6,905 bases of DNA from Christensenella sp. UBA5399 (GCA_002407725.1 DHOD01000124.1:1-6905), one strand, 5' to 3'. Positions 1-6,253 are shown, counted from the stretch's first letter. The notes: generated from the letters alone by a model not told the origin. A program made the numbers and translations.

Positions 1-164
1 TCAAGGATTGGGGGGCACGCCAACGGTGGCACGGACCGCAAAACGGACTGCTGCCGGAGCACCGCACGCGCAACGCAGCCAAAAATATTTTATTTGGTAT
101 GTATGTGGATAGTATAGCCCGTTTCCAATGTATAAACAAGCATATTAGTTATGGAGGATGAAAG
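1..164. other. Unassigned left-edge segment, GC-rich then AT-rich
   Basis: No gene is recognised here. Bases 1-80 are distinctly GC-rich and can form nested short stems, for example CCG at 42-onward closing on CGG across a CAAAA loop. Bases 81-150 are AT-rich. One plus-strand frame is open from the window edge to a TGA at 159-161, but its translation is rich in Arg, His and Trp and resembles no family I know. The imperfect dyad CCAAA/TTTGG spans 79-97. The GC-rich part could be the end of a gene, a structured RNA or part of an element lying mostly to the left. Confidence 0.4.
111..139 (-). promoter_or_regulatory. Possible minus-strand promoter reading out of the window
   Basis: On the minus strand, TTGTTT (134-139) and TATACT (111-116) are separated by exactly 17 bases. 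The -10 matches the consensus at five of six positions; the -35 is weaker. The imperfect dyad at 79-97 lies just downstream of the expected start. A transcript would run off the left edge. No start codon with a ribosome site is visible before the edge, so the target is unknown. Confidence 0.3.
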
Positions 165-302
165 ATGTTGATTTGTACCGGATCATGGGAATTATTTCAA
201 TGTTTTTTGATCAATCCACCATATGCGGCAGTATATGATTTCTGTAAATGTGTGAATCAGATCAGCGGCAGGCCAAAGCTGATGGTGAACAGGCGCGCAT
301 GA
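165..302 (+). CDS. Possible 45-residue Cys-containing peptide
   Basis: This short ORF is not recognised as a known family. Its support is the start context: GGAGG at 153-157 lies seven bases before the ATG, which is ideal spacing. The product begins MLICTGSWELF, has four cysteines (residues 4, 13, 27 and 29) and ends in a basic tail. It has no signal peptide or clear membrane helix. Its last 46 bases overlap, in antisense, the end of the sensor kinase gene. Small ORFs beside AgrC-like kinases sometimes encode signal peptides, but this one lacks the amphipathic leader and acidic tail of AgrD precursors, so that role is speculative. A second ATG (158-160) in another frame has the ribosome site directly against it and is less likely. 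The ORF may be chance. Confidence 0.33.
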   Translation: MLICTGSWELFQCFLINPPYAAVYDFCKCVNQISGRPKLMVNRRA

Positions 303-1675
303 TACTGATAATTTACGGCGATAGAACAATTCTTGCAAGCGCCCATAATTCTTTTGACCGAAGGCATCCCCTGGCCCTCGTGGCCTTCTTTGGTGGTAAA
401 GCCCGGCTCAAACAGCCGGCTTATGTCCACATCGTCATCGGCGGAATTGGTGATTGACAAAATAATGGACAGGCGGTTGGGCTGCTCCACCTGGATGCGG
501 ATGCGCTTTTCGCCGGAAATAGTTGCCGCTTCGATTGCGTTGTCGAGTGTACAGCCCAGTATGCGGCAAAAGTCAAAGTCGTCCATTTTCACATCCGCCA
601 GGCGCGCGATATCCAGTACAGAATAGCCGATATCCAGATCCTGCGCCAGTTGGAGCTTTGCATTCAGCAACGTATAGACGGCTGTGCGCGGGCGAAGCAC
701 GCTTAAAAGCGCAATGTCGTTTTGCGCCTGCCGCATGTTGCGGATGACCGTATTGTTATACTGGCGCAGGCCATCAAAATTTTCATTTTCGATATATCCG
801 TTGTAAACCTGGATGATGTTGGAATAGTCGTGCCGCAGGCCCCGGACGTTGTTTGTGGCAGCCAGAACCGATTCCACATACGTTTCCGCGGCTTGTTGCT
901 GCCATGTTTTGATGTCTATTGTCCGCCGCTGCTTTGTTGCTGCCGCAAACAGAAAAAGAACACCCAGCAGGACGCCGTAGAGCAGGGCGGTATTGAAATT
1001 GACGTCGTTGAGCCGGGGCTGGAACACCAATAGGCCGAACCCGACCAGCACCAGGTAACAGAGTGTGGCAACAAGGAAAACGGAGAGTAACTCTCTGCGG
1101 ATATTGGGCTCGGGATAGCCGTAAGGAATTTCTACATGCCCACCCCGTCGTACGATAAAATACTGCAGCACCAGCATGACGGTCAGGGCGCACACCAGGG
1201 TGGTCAGCATTGCCGCCAGGTCTGCGTCAAACAGGTCGGGCCAGCTGTACGCCGGCGTCAGCACCTCGCCCCAGATGTCGCTGAACAACCGGAACACCAA
1301 CATGCAAATGTATTGGCCCAGTATGACGAGTTCCAACACCTGAAAAATGTAAACGGCCGGGACCTTGAACAGTTTGCGGTAGATATAATAAATAAAAAAC
1401 ACAAGAAATGGGGAGGGAAAAATGAGGAGCGTATCGAGCACAGGGGCGATTTGGCTGGAATCCCCCCAGCTCCAAAAATATCCGACGATAAACTGCGGCA
1501 GTATAAAAAGCAGCACCATCAGGAAGTCGCCCAACAGAAAATGTACGAAATCCACCTTTTTTCGTACATAGCGCAGGCTGCTCATGTACAAACACCCAAA
1601 CGAAACCATGGTGCACAGCAGGCTTAAAGCACACGGTAGGATAAAAGCGTATAGGATGTTGGTGAATGACATCAT
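257..1675 (-). CDS. Membrane sensor histidine kinase, GHKL (AgrC-like) type
   Basis: The product is a 472-residue inner-membrane sensor kinase that should autophosphorylate and pass the phosphate to the neighbouring response regulator. The first ~245 residues hold about seven hydrophobic segments (roughly 5-30, 45-68, 80-98, 108-130, 152-174, 195-217 and 228-246) with short loops, the polytopic sensor layout of AgrC-like kinases. A linker helix leads to the phosphoacceptor motif RHDYSN (His282), followed by the usual GYIENENFDGL helix. The ATP-binding domain shows the N-box DNAIEAA (378-384, Asn379) and a glycine motif GHEGQGMPSV (431-440). The start is set by GACGGAG eight bases upstream; two ATGs are adjacent and either may serve. 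It lies 53 bases downstream of the response regulator on the same strand, so the two are probably co-transcribed. The ligand is unknown. GHKL kinases of this shape usually partner LytTR regulators, unlike here. Confidence 0.9.
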   Translation of the reverse strand: MMSFTNILYAFILPCALSLLCTMVSFGCLYMSSLRYVRKKVDFVHFLLGDFLMVLLFILPQFIVGYFWSWGDSSQIAPVLDTLLIFPSPFLVFFIYYIYRKLFKVPAVYIFQVLELVILGQYICMLVFRLFSDIWGEVLTPAYSWPDLFDADLAAMLTTLVCALTVMLVLQYFIVRRGGHVEIPYGYPEPNIRRELLSVFLVATLCYLVLVGFGLLVFQPRLNDVNFNTALLYGVLLGVLFLFAAATKQRRTIDIKTWQQQAAETYVESVLAATNNVRGLRHDYSNIIQVYNGYIENENFDGLRQYNNTVIRNMRQAQNDIALLSVLRPRTAVYTLLNAKLQLAQDLDIGYSVLDIARLADVKMDDFDFCRILGCTLDNAIEAATISGEKRIRIQVEQPNRLSIILSITNSADDDVDISRLFEPGFTTKEGHEGQGMPSVKRIMGACKNCSIAVNYQYHARLFTISFGLPLI

Positions 1676-1728
1676 GTTCTATACTCCGTCTTATAATGAG
1701 GGTGTATTGCGCGATGCTCTGGATACCG

Positions 1729-2475
1729 TCAATCCAGCCCTTTTTGCTTCCGGTATTGCATAGGTGTAAGGTGCATGTATTTCTTGAAAACCTGGAAGAA
1801 ATATTTTTCCTCGGTGTACCCGACCCTCTCCGCCACTTCGTAAACGCGTATGGCAGGCGTGGAAAGAAGCTTGCAGGCTTCCTCTATGCGCAGTTTGTGA
1901 AGATAGTTTTTTGTGCTGATGCCGGTCTCCTGCTTAAAACGCGTGCTGAGGTATGCGGGCGTCACATAAACATGCCGTGCAATTTCCTCCAGCTTGATGT
2001 CACGGTGGTAGATTTGCTCGATGTAGTGCACAGCACGCTTGATGACATAGTTATCGTTTTTGACGGCAAGTTTCTCCAGGGCAATGGCAGATTCCTTTGA
2101 CGCGCCCTGGGATGCGGCCATTCTTGCATTCACCCGCAGAACGGCCTCGACAAGATCGGAGGGCCGAAAAGGCTTTAGGAGGTAATCGAGCGCACCGTAA
2201 CGCATTGCCTGCTGGACATAGCTAAACTCGCTGTAGCTGCTCAGCACAATGACCCCGGGCATGCTTTGCCGTGTTTCCATTTCTTTCAGGGTTTCAATGC
2301 CGTCCATAACGGGCATTTGGATGTCTAAAAGCATGATGTCGGGGCACAACTGATCAAGCATGCCCAGTGCGGCCGATCCATTCCCGGCCTCGCCGCAAAC
2401 GGTTATGCCATGATCTTGCCAGGGGGTATCCTGTACTATATTTTTGCGGATAGCGGACTCATCCTCAACCACCAT
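1729..2475 (-). CDS. Response regulator, REC plus AraC-type DNA-binding domain (YesN-like)
   Basis: This is a cytoplasmic transcription factor, presumably phosphorylated by the adjacent kinase. Counted from the ATG at 2475 (248 residues), the receiver domain covers about 1-115. It has acidic residues Glu4/Asp5, phosphoacceptor Asp51 in DIMLLDIQMP, a switch Ser near 79, and Lys101 in LLKPF. A linker leads to an AraC-family double helix-turn-helix (about 144-244), including the pattern AERVGYTEEKYFFQVFKK and ending LTPMQYRKQ. From the ATG, the first beta strand is short. The frame is open upstream with no ATG, GTG or TTG, but an ATT at 2485-2487 lies five bases after CGGAGGTG and would give the family-typical MTKLMVVEDE. 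The ATG itself is 17 bases from that site, so the real start is probably the ATT, giving 252 residues. It is the first gene of the two-gene unit with the kinase. Confidence 0.92.
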   Translation of the reverse strand: MVVEDESAIRKNIVQDTPWQDHGITVCGEAGNGSAALGMLDQLCPDIMLLDIQMPVMDGIETLKEMETRQSMPGVIVLSSYSEFSYVQQAMRYGALDYLLKPFRPSDLVEAVLRVNARMAASQGASKESAIALEKLAVKNDNYVIKRAVHYIEQIYHRDIKLEEIARHVYVTPAYLSTRFKQETGISTKNYLHKLRIEEACKLLSTPAIRVYEVAERVGYTEEKYFFQVFKKYMHLTPMQYRKQKGLD

Positions 2476-2492
2476 TAATTTAGTAATATCAA

Positions 2493-2500
2493 CACCTCCG
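2493..2500 (-). promoter_or_regulatory. Ribosome binding site of the response regulator
   Basis: CGGAGGTG on the minus strand is a near-perfect Shine-Dalgarno. It lies 17 bases from the first in-frame ATG (2475) but five bases from an in-frame ATT (2485-2487). This spacing is the main argument for an AUU start codon. Confidence 0.7.
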
Positions 2501-2548
2501 GAAACCTGTTTTGTATATTGTTCAGTTGTAATATCAATAATATATATT

Positions 2549-2577
2549 ATTATAAACCGTAAAGCCCTGAATTATCA
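2549..2577 (-). promoter_or_regulatory. Candidate promoter of the two-component unit
   Basis: A perfect TATAAT on the minus strand (2549-2554) lies in an AT-rich tract. The hexamer 17 bases upstream, TGATAA (2572-2577), matches the -35 consensus poorly, so the promoter may need an activator. Two TAACTA direct repeats (plus-strand 2582-2587 and 2599-2604, 17 bases apart) sit just upstream and could be a regulator site. The leader would be about 55 bases. Confidence 0.35.
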
Positions 2578-2697
2578 TTTTTAACTACAATTTTTTTCTA
2601 ACTAAATCTATAGAATCAGGACTGTTTTTTGGGCGGGGATTTGGTATGGTAGAAAAGAGCAAACGACTATTTGTTTTTTTGAAAGGAGAGATAAGCA

Positions 2698-2958
2698 ATG
2701 AGTAATCCGGTAAAATATGATATCACGACAGAGCACCTCTGCCATCCGGAAGGCGCCGGGCAGCAGACCTATGGAATTATGCTCTCCGAATGTGTTTTGG
2801 GAAATTGGAGTTCCGTCATAGAATTTCCAGGGATATCACGGGACCGTGAGCTAATTGAACACCTGCAAAAGAGCTTTAACCGTGAGCAACTTTCCTTTGA
2901 GGAATTTGTGGGGGCCATGGGGGAGTTCATGAGACAGACATGGCGTGAAGCGCAATAG
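2698..2958 (+). CDS. Small conserved-type protein, DUF6514-like
   Basis: This 86-residue soluble protein has no signal peptide, membrane segment or catalytic motif that I can see. The middle section, TYGIMLSECVLGNWSSVIEF followed by a GISRDRELIEHLQ stretch and a closing LSFEEFVGAMGEF helix, resembles the small clostridial DUF6514 proteins (a YGI strand, an 'I.DIS.D' motif, then helices ending in a conserved hydrophobic tail). I recall that family from memory, so the assignment is tentative, and its function is unknown. The start is well supported: AAAGGAGAG lies seven bases before the ATG. It is divergent from the two-component system and shares a 210-base AT-rich intergenic region with it, so the regulator could control it, though nothing in the sequence proves this. 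It ends before a strong hairpin terminator at 3011-3046. It is the only convincing gene on the plus strand. Confidence 0.82.
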   Translation: MSNPVKYDITTEHLCHPEGAGQQTYGIMLSECVLGNWSSVIEFPGISRDRELIEHLQKSFNREQLSFEEFVGAMGEFMRQTWREAQ

Positions 2959-3010
2959 AGTAATGATTTGGCAACAGGCATAGAGGCAAAATTTGAAAAG
3001 CATGAAAACA

Positions 3011-3046
3011 AAAAACCGCCCTGTCGGTATCACAGAGCGGTTTTTT
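3011..3046. terminator. Bidirectional Rho-independent terminator
   Basis: CCGC-C-CTGT (3016-3024) pairs with ACAG-A-GCGG (3032-3040) around a seven-base loop, with one C/A mismatch in the stem. It is flanked by A5 on the left and T6 on the right, so it can end transcription both ways. It sits between the converging genes at 2698-2958 (plus) and 3067-3480 (minus). Confidence 0.88.
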
Positions 3047-3066
3047 CGTATACTTAGGTGCGGATT

Positions 3067-3480
3067 CTATTTGGCTGCCGCAAAAATATGTTTGATCAGG
3101 CATAGACAAAAGGGATGCCCGACGGGGTCAAACATCACCCGCCAATTATCAGAAAACTGCGCATCGGCAACGGCTGCCCCGCAGCGGATTGCTTGTCCGA
3201 CCGCTTTCTCCAAATCATTCACAGCGATGTCCAGGTGCGCCATCTGTTGCTGCGTACCCGGCGCATCCGGCCACACAGGCGACACAAACTGGGGATTGCA
3301 CTGAAATGTTATGCCGGGGTATGCGCCCTGCTGTGTGCCGGGCGGGGCTACACAGGCATATTCTTCATCAAAAAACAGGATATCCCACTCAAGTAACGCC
3401 GCGTAGAATTTTGCTAATGCATGTGGATTTTTACAATCCATCGTAAAAGAATACATTTTCATTTGCAATCCATTGTCCAT
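3067..3480 (-). CDS. VOC-superfamily (glyoxalase-like fold) protein
   Basis: This is a small soluble protein of the vicinal oxygen chelate fold, two beta-alpha-beta-beta-beta modules. The first module begins MKMYSFTMDCKNPHALAKFY and the second QMAHLDIAVNDLEKAV. It ends with the typical DNWRVMFDPVGHPFCLCL strand pair, which places it near the glyoxalase_6-type, mostly uncharacterised subgroup. Members include glyoxalases, dioxygenases and resistance proteins; the substrate cannot be read here. The frame is open to an ATG at 3504, but that start has no ribosome site. The ATG at 3480 has AGGAG and GGGG upstream, and ATGs at 3462 and 3456 match where the family fold begins, so the start is uncertain. 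3480 is chosen, giving 137 residues. A good promoter lies upstream (3549-3578), and a shared terminator follows the stop. Confidence 0.85.
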   Translation of the reverse strand: MDNGLQMKMYSFTMDCKNPHALAKFYAALLEWDILFFDEEYACVAPPGTQQGAYPGITFQCNPQFVSPVWPDAPGTQQQMAHLDIAVNDLEKAVGQAIRCGAAVADAQFSDNWRVMFDPVGHPFCLCLIKHIFAAAK

Positions 3481-3548
3481 AACCGTAACCCCATCTCCTA
3501 TCATATTGTTCGTTCGTTTGTTCTGTCGGTGCGCAACACCTGATTGCC

Positions 3549-3578
3549 ATTATACACCATATTTGTTGGAGAAGTGAA
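3549..3578 (-). promoter_or_regulatory. Promoter of the VOC gene
   Basis: On the minus strand a perfect TATAAT (3549-3554) is preceded, 18 bases away, by TTCACT (3573-3578), which matches TTGACA at four of six positions. The expected transcript start near 3542 leaves a leader of about 60 bases to the ATG at 3480. Confidence 0.6.
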
Positions 3579-3583
3579 GCAAA

Positions 3584-3618
3584 CCCGGCCTGCGTCAACG
3601 CAAGCCGGGCGTTTTTTT
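3584..3618 (+). terminator. Strong hairpin with T7 tail on the plus strand
   Basis: CCCGGC-C-TGCG (3584-3594) pairs with CGCA-A-GCCGGG (3599-3609) around a TCAA loop, followed by CG and seven Ts. The T-run is on the plus strand, yet no plus-strand gene precedes it. Read on the minus strand, the tail is only TTT followed by mixed bases. It lies about 42 bases after the stop of the minus-strand lysine-rich gene and so may also end that transcript, less efficiently. Confidence 0.75.
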
Positions 3619-3651
3619 GATACTTTTGCCGAACCTTTGTGCGTGAAAATA

Positions 3652-3942
3652 TTATTTGCTTTCCTTTAGTCTTTTTATCTGTGCATTGAGCTTACGGATC
3701 TGCTTTTTATTTTCCTTTATCTTATCTGCCTGTTCTGCAGATTTTCCTTTCAGCCCGCCCTTGCTATATTCCAACGCGCCTATTTTTTTGAGAGCTTTGT
3801 CGTTATCGGCATTCAGCTTCGCTTTCTTTGTGCTTAACTCTGCCAGGCTATACAGTTTTTTAGACCCCTTTTTGATTTTGTTGCCTATCGTCTTCAGCCC
3901 TTTCTTCGCTTTTTCCAGATTTTCATTCTTCTTCTTTGCCAT
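3652..3942 (-). CDS. Lysine-rich coiled-coil small protein, function unknown
   Basis: The product has 96 residues, about 29 of them lysine, with no Cys or Trp, no signal peptide and no membrane segment. The N-terminal half is a basic amphipathic stretch (LEKAKKGLKTIGNKIKKGSK). The rest looks like two helices, about 32-58 and 67-95, with heptad-like hydrophobic spacing (for example KIKENKKQIRKLNAQIKRLK) separated by a glycine-rich break, KGGLKGK. This suggests a helical hairpin or a nucleic-acid- or membrane-surface-binding protein; no specific function can be given. The start at 3942 is set by GGAGG nine bases upstream. The frame stays open to an ATG at 4056, but the extra 38 residues look unlike the rest and that ATG lacks a ribosome site. 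It lies 162 bases downstream of yeiH on the same strand; no clear promoter of its own was found. Confidence 0.8.
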   Translation of the reverse strand: MAKKKNENLEKAKKGLKTIGNKIKKGSKKLYSLAELSTKKAKLNADNDKALKKIGALEYSKGGLKGKSAEQADKIKENKKQIRKLNAQIKRLKESK

Positions 3943-4104
3943 AACACTTTCCCTCCGATTGGTTTTTTGGTTTAATATCCATAAATAGTAGATACAATGT
4001 TTTAAGGACGCCAAACGAAAAATACCAATATAAGGTAAAAATGGTGCTATATTCATGAAATCGACGGAGAAAAAGCTGGCAGGGAATTTGATGCGGGGCG
4101 AAGG

Positions 4105-5160
4105 CTAGACGCCGGTAATATACTGTACGGCGAGTGAAGTGAGCGCAACCGCGGCCCAGCAGGCCAAGCCTAGCACAATTGGCCTGATGCCGCTGGACAT
4201 AAGGGATTTCAGGCTGGTGTTGAGACCGATTGCCGCCATGGCCATCACGATCAGGAATTTACCGCATGCTGCAAGGAAGGCGGATGCGGCAGTGGGGATT
4301 GGCAAGAATGTGTTGGCGACAGCGGCAGCCACAAAAAGGAGCACAAACCAGGGGAACACCTTTGCGAAACGGAAGCCGGAATTGCCCTCGGCCCCACGCC
4401 GGCGTGCCGTATAGACTGCAAGAAACAAGGTGATGGGTACGATCATCAGTGTGCGCGTCAGTTTGACAATGGTAGCGAACTCCAACGCAGTGTTGTTGCC
4501 CGCCACCTCACTCCAGGCCGTGCCGGCGGCGACAACGGACGATGTATCATTGATAGCGGTGCCGGCCCACATGCCAAAGCTCATATCGCTCATGTTCATG
4601 GCGTGCCCCAAAGCGGGGAAAATAAAAACAGCCGCGATGTTGAACAAAAAGATGGTGGAGATGGAGCGGGCGACCTCTTCGTCCTTTGCGCCAATGACGG
4701 GCGCGGTCGCGGCAATTGCCGAACCGCCGCAAATGGCCGTACCTACGCCGATCAACGTTGTTGTGTTGCCGGAAAGGCGCAATGCACGCCCCGCCAGGAA
4801 CATAGTCAAAAACGCTGCCGCAAGCGTAAATAGCATGACGAAAAGCGATTGCCCCCCCACACGAACCACGTTGAAAAGATTCATCTCAAACCCGAGGAGT
4901 ATGATGGAAAGCTGTAATAATGTCTTGGACGTGAAACGGATGCCGGACGAAATGCCGGAGCCATCCCTGCACACAAAGCCCACAAGCTGTGGGGCTGCAG
5001 TGGAGATAACAATACCAAACAATATGGCGAAGACAGGGCCGCCTATGATGGGAAACGCTTTGCCAAGCAGCCATGCGGGCACGGCAAGGGCAAGGCAGAA
5101 CAGTATGCCGGTGATTGTTCCGGTTTTTAGAGAACCAATATTATGCCTTGTTTTTGTCAA
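4105..5160 (-). CDS. yeiH: YeiH/UPF0324 family putative sulfate exporter
   Basis: This is a polytopic membrane protein of 351 residues, normal for the family, with about ten hydrophobic segments (roughly 14-33, 38-57, 80-98, 106-126, 135-157, 167-186, 200-215, 233-251, 267-287, and two between 291 and 348). Family hallmarks are visible: GVGTAICGGSAIAA (138-151), AGTAINDTSSVVAAG (199-213) and KLTRTLMIVP (233-242). Members are annotated as putative sulfate exporters; in some bacteria relatives are linked to sulfite or sulfonate metabolism, but the substrate here is not shown by context. The first possible start in frame is a TTG at 5160, since an in-frame TAG lies at 5179-5181. An ATG with better ribosome-site spacing (5167) is out of frame. 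It has its own promoter (5195-5223), so although it follows the diguanylate cyclase on the same strand it need not be co-transcribed. Confidence 0.92.
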   Translation of the reverse strand: MTKTRHNIGSLKTGTITGILFCLALAVPAWLLGKAFPIIGGPVFAILFGIVISTAAPQLVGFVCRDGSGISSGIRFTSKTLLQLSIILLGFEMNLFNVVRVGGQSLFVMLFTLAAAFLTMFLAGRALRLSGNTTTLIGVGTAICGGSAIAATAPVIGAKDEEVARSISTIFLFNIAAVFIFPALGHAMNMSDMSFGMWAGTAINDTSSVVAAGTAWSEVAGNNTALEFATIVKLTRTLMIVPITLFLAVYTARRRGAEGNSGFRFAKVFPWFVLLFVAAAVANTFLPIPTAASAFLAACGKFLIVMAMAAIGLNTSLKSLMSSGIRPIVLGLACWAAVALTSLAVQYITGV

Positions 5161-5194
5161 GCTGCATGCGCCCCATTCCTAAAATAACGGGAAA

Positions 5195-5223
5195 AGTATA
5201 TCCGATCCTTTTGGAAAATGCAA
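5195..5223 (-). promoter_or_regulatory. Promoter of yeiH
   Basis: TTGCAT (5218-5223) and TATACT (5195-5200, five of six matches) are separated by exactly 17 bases on the minus strand. The transcript would start near 5188, about 28 bases before the TTG. A perfect inverted repeat, AATGC/GCATT around six bases, overlaps the -35 and could be a regulator site. Confidence 0.6.
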
Positions 5224-5300
5224 CTGCGCATTGAGGCGGAGATGTACGATAACACGGTTTTTAGAAATGTAGCGATAGGGGCATTTTGACACCACCCGCC

Positions 5301-6206
5301 TTAAGTCCAGACCACTTGGTTCCGGCCATTCTGTTTGGGCCTGTATAAGCGCTCGTCCGCAAGGGCGATCAATGATTTTTGCGTGGGATCGGGCAGTTGC
5401 GCACTGGAGGCGACGCCAATGCTGACGGATATCCGTATATCCATACCGCCATACTGGAAAACATGGCCTTCTACGTGTGCACGAATTTTTTCGCCGATGC
5501 TTTGGCACATTTCAATCGGCATGCCGGGGAAGCACATCATAAACTCCTCGCCCCCATAACGTGCTGCAAAATCGGACTCCCTGTGCACAAAGGATGACAA
5601 TATGCGCGCAAGTTCGCTCAGCACATGATCCCCGGCCTGATGTCCATAGGAATCGTTGATTTTTTTAAAAAAATCGATGTCGATCATCAGAATGCCCACC
5701 GCTTTACCCATCAGCTGGCTTGCCTGGATGACATTGGGAAGCCGCTCGTCGATAAACCGCCGGTTCATAAGGTTTGTCAGTTGGTCGGTGGTAGCCAGTT
5801 TGTTAAAGCGGTCTATCATATAGGAGACCTCATCGGCTCTGTAATCATCTTTGCATTCTACGGTCATAGATGACGTGATGTCCTTCACAAGTTCTACAAC
5901 CAGGTGCTGCTCCTCCAATATGACCGGAAGCGACATAATGAAGAGTATCGAATTGTTGACATATTCCAGTTTGACAACCTGCTCGTTGGAATAGAGCGCG
6001 CGTATGGACGTGCAATTTTTACACCGTTCCTTGCACCCGAAAACATCCACGCAATTAACGGGCGTTTCGATGATAGCGCCATCCCGCATCTCAATGACTT
6101 TACCAAGGTTGGCATCCACAATGCGCGTCACGTCAAACAGTTCAACATAGACATTTGTATCTGCCAAAAACTTCTTGATGTCTTCCACATTCGAATATTG
6201 ATTCAT
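5301..6206 (-). CDS. Diguanylate cyclase with Cys-rich PAS-like N-terminal domain
   Basis: The product has 301 residues and should make cyclic di-GMP from two GTP. The C-terminal GGDEF domain (about 136-301) is intact: TTDQLTNLMNRR at its start, metal-binding IDIDFFKKIND with Asp176, signature RYGGEEF (GGEEF 218-222), and an inhibitory-site motif RESD (209-212) five residues before it, implying product feedback. Near the end, LYRPKQNGRN has Pro290 where Ala is usual. The N-terminal ~120 residues look like a PAS-type sensor without membrane segments, carrying four cysteines (52, 58, 62, 65; C-x5-C-x3-C-x2-C) and then the PAS-like close LVVELVKDITSSM. The cysteines could bind a metal, heme or Fe-S cluster or act as a redox switch; this is inference. 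The start has AAGGA seven bases upstream. A promoter with an overlapping dyad lies at 6254-6296, so it is probably expressed singly. Confidence 0.93.
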   Translation of the reverse strand: MNQYSNVEDIKKFLADTNVYVELFDVTRIVDANLGKVIEMRDGAIIETPVNCVDVFGCKERCKNCTSIRALYSNEQVVKLEYVNNSILFIMSLPVILEEQHLVVELVKDITSSMTVECKDDYRADEVSYMIDRFNKLATTDQLTNLMNRRFIDERLPNVIQASQLMGKAVGILMIDIDFFKKINDSYGHQAGDHVLSELARILSSFVHRESDFAARYGGEEFMMCFPGMPIEMCQSIGEKIRAHVEGHVFQYGGMDIRISVSIGVASSAQLPDPTQKSLIALADERLYRPKQNGRNQVVWT

Positions 6207-6253
6207 ACTTTTATCCTTCTACCGGTTCCTATAGAATATTTGCAAAAATAGCA

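Noticed and set aside
3..161. Plus-strand frame open from the left edge to a TGA that abuts the ribosome site of the 45-codon ORF
   Set aside because: The spacing looks like an operon junction, but the translation resembles no family and the base composition shifts midway; it cannot be supported as a gene end.
1136..1627. Plus-strand frame rich in Gln, His and Lys, and an overlapping minus-strand frame at 1227-1634
   Set aside because: Both are shadows of the kinase membrane domain and have no ribosome site or recognisable motif.
3656..3988. Plus-strand hydrophobic frame rich in Phe, Leu and Ser
   Set aside because: It is the antisense of the lysine-rich gene: lysine codons read backwards give Phe and Leu.
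3943..4056. N-terminal extension of the lysine-rich protein by 38 residues
   Set aside because: The upstream ATG lacks a ribosome site, the extension differs in character, and the ATG at 3942 has GGAGG nine bases away.
4430..5182. Long plus-strand open frame (about 250 codons)
   Set aside because: It is exactly antisense to yeiH, whose translation shows clear family motifs; the opposite frame has a low-complexity composition typical of a shadow.
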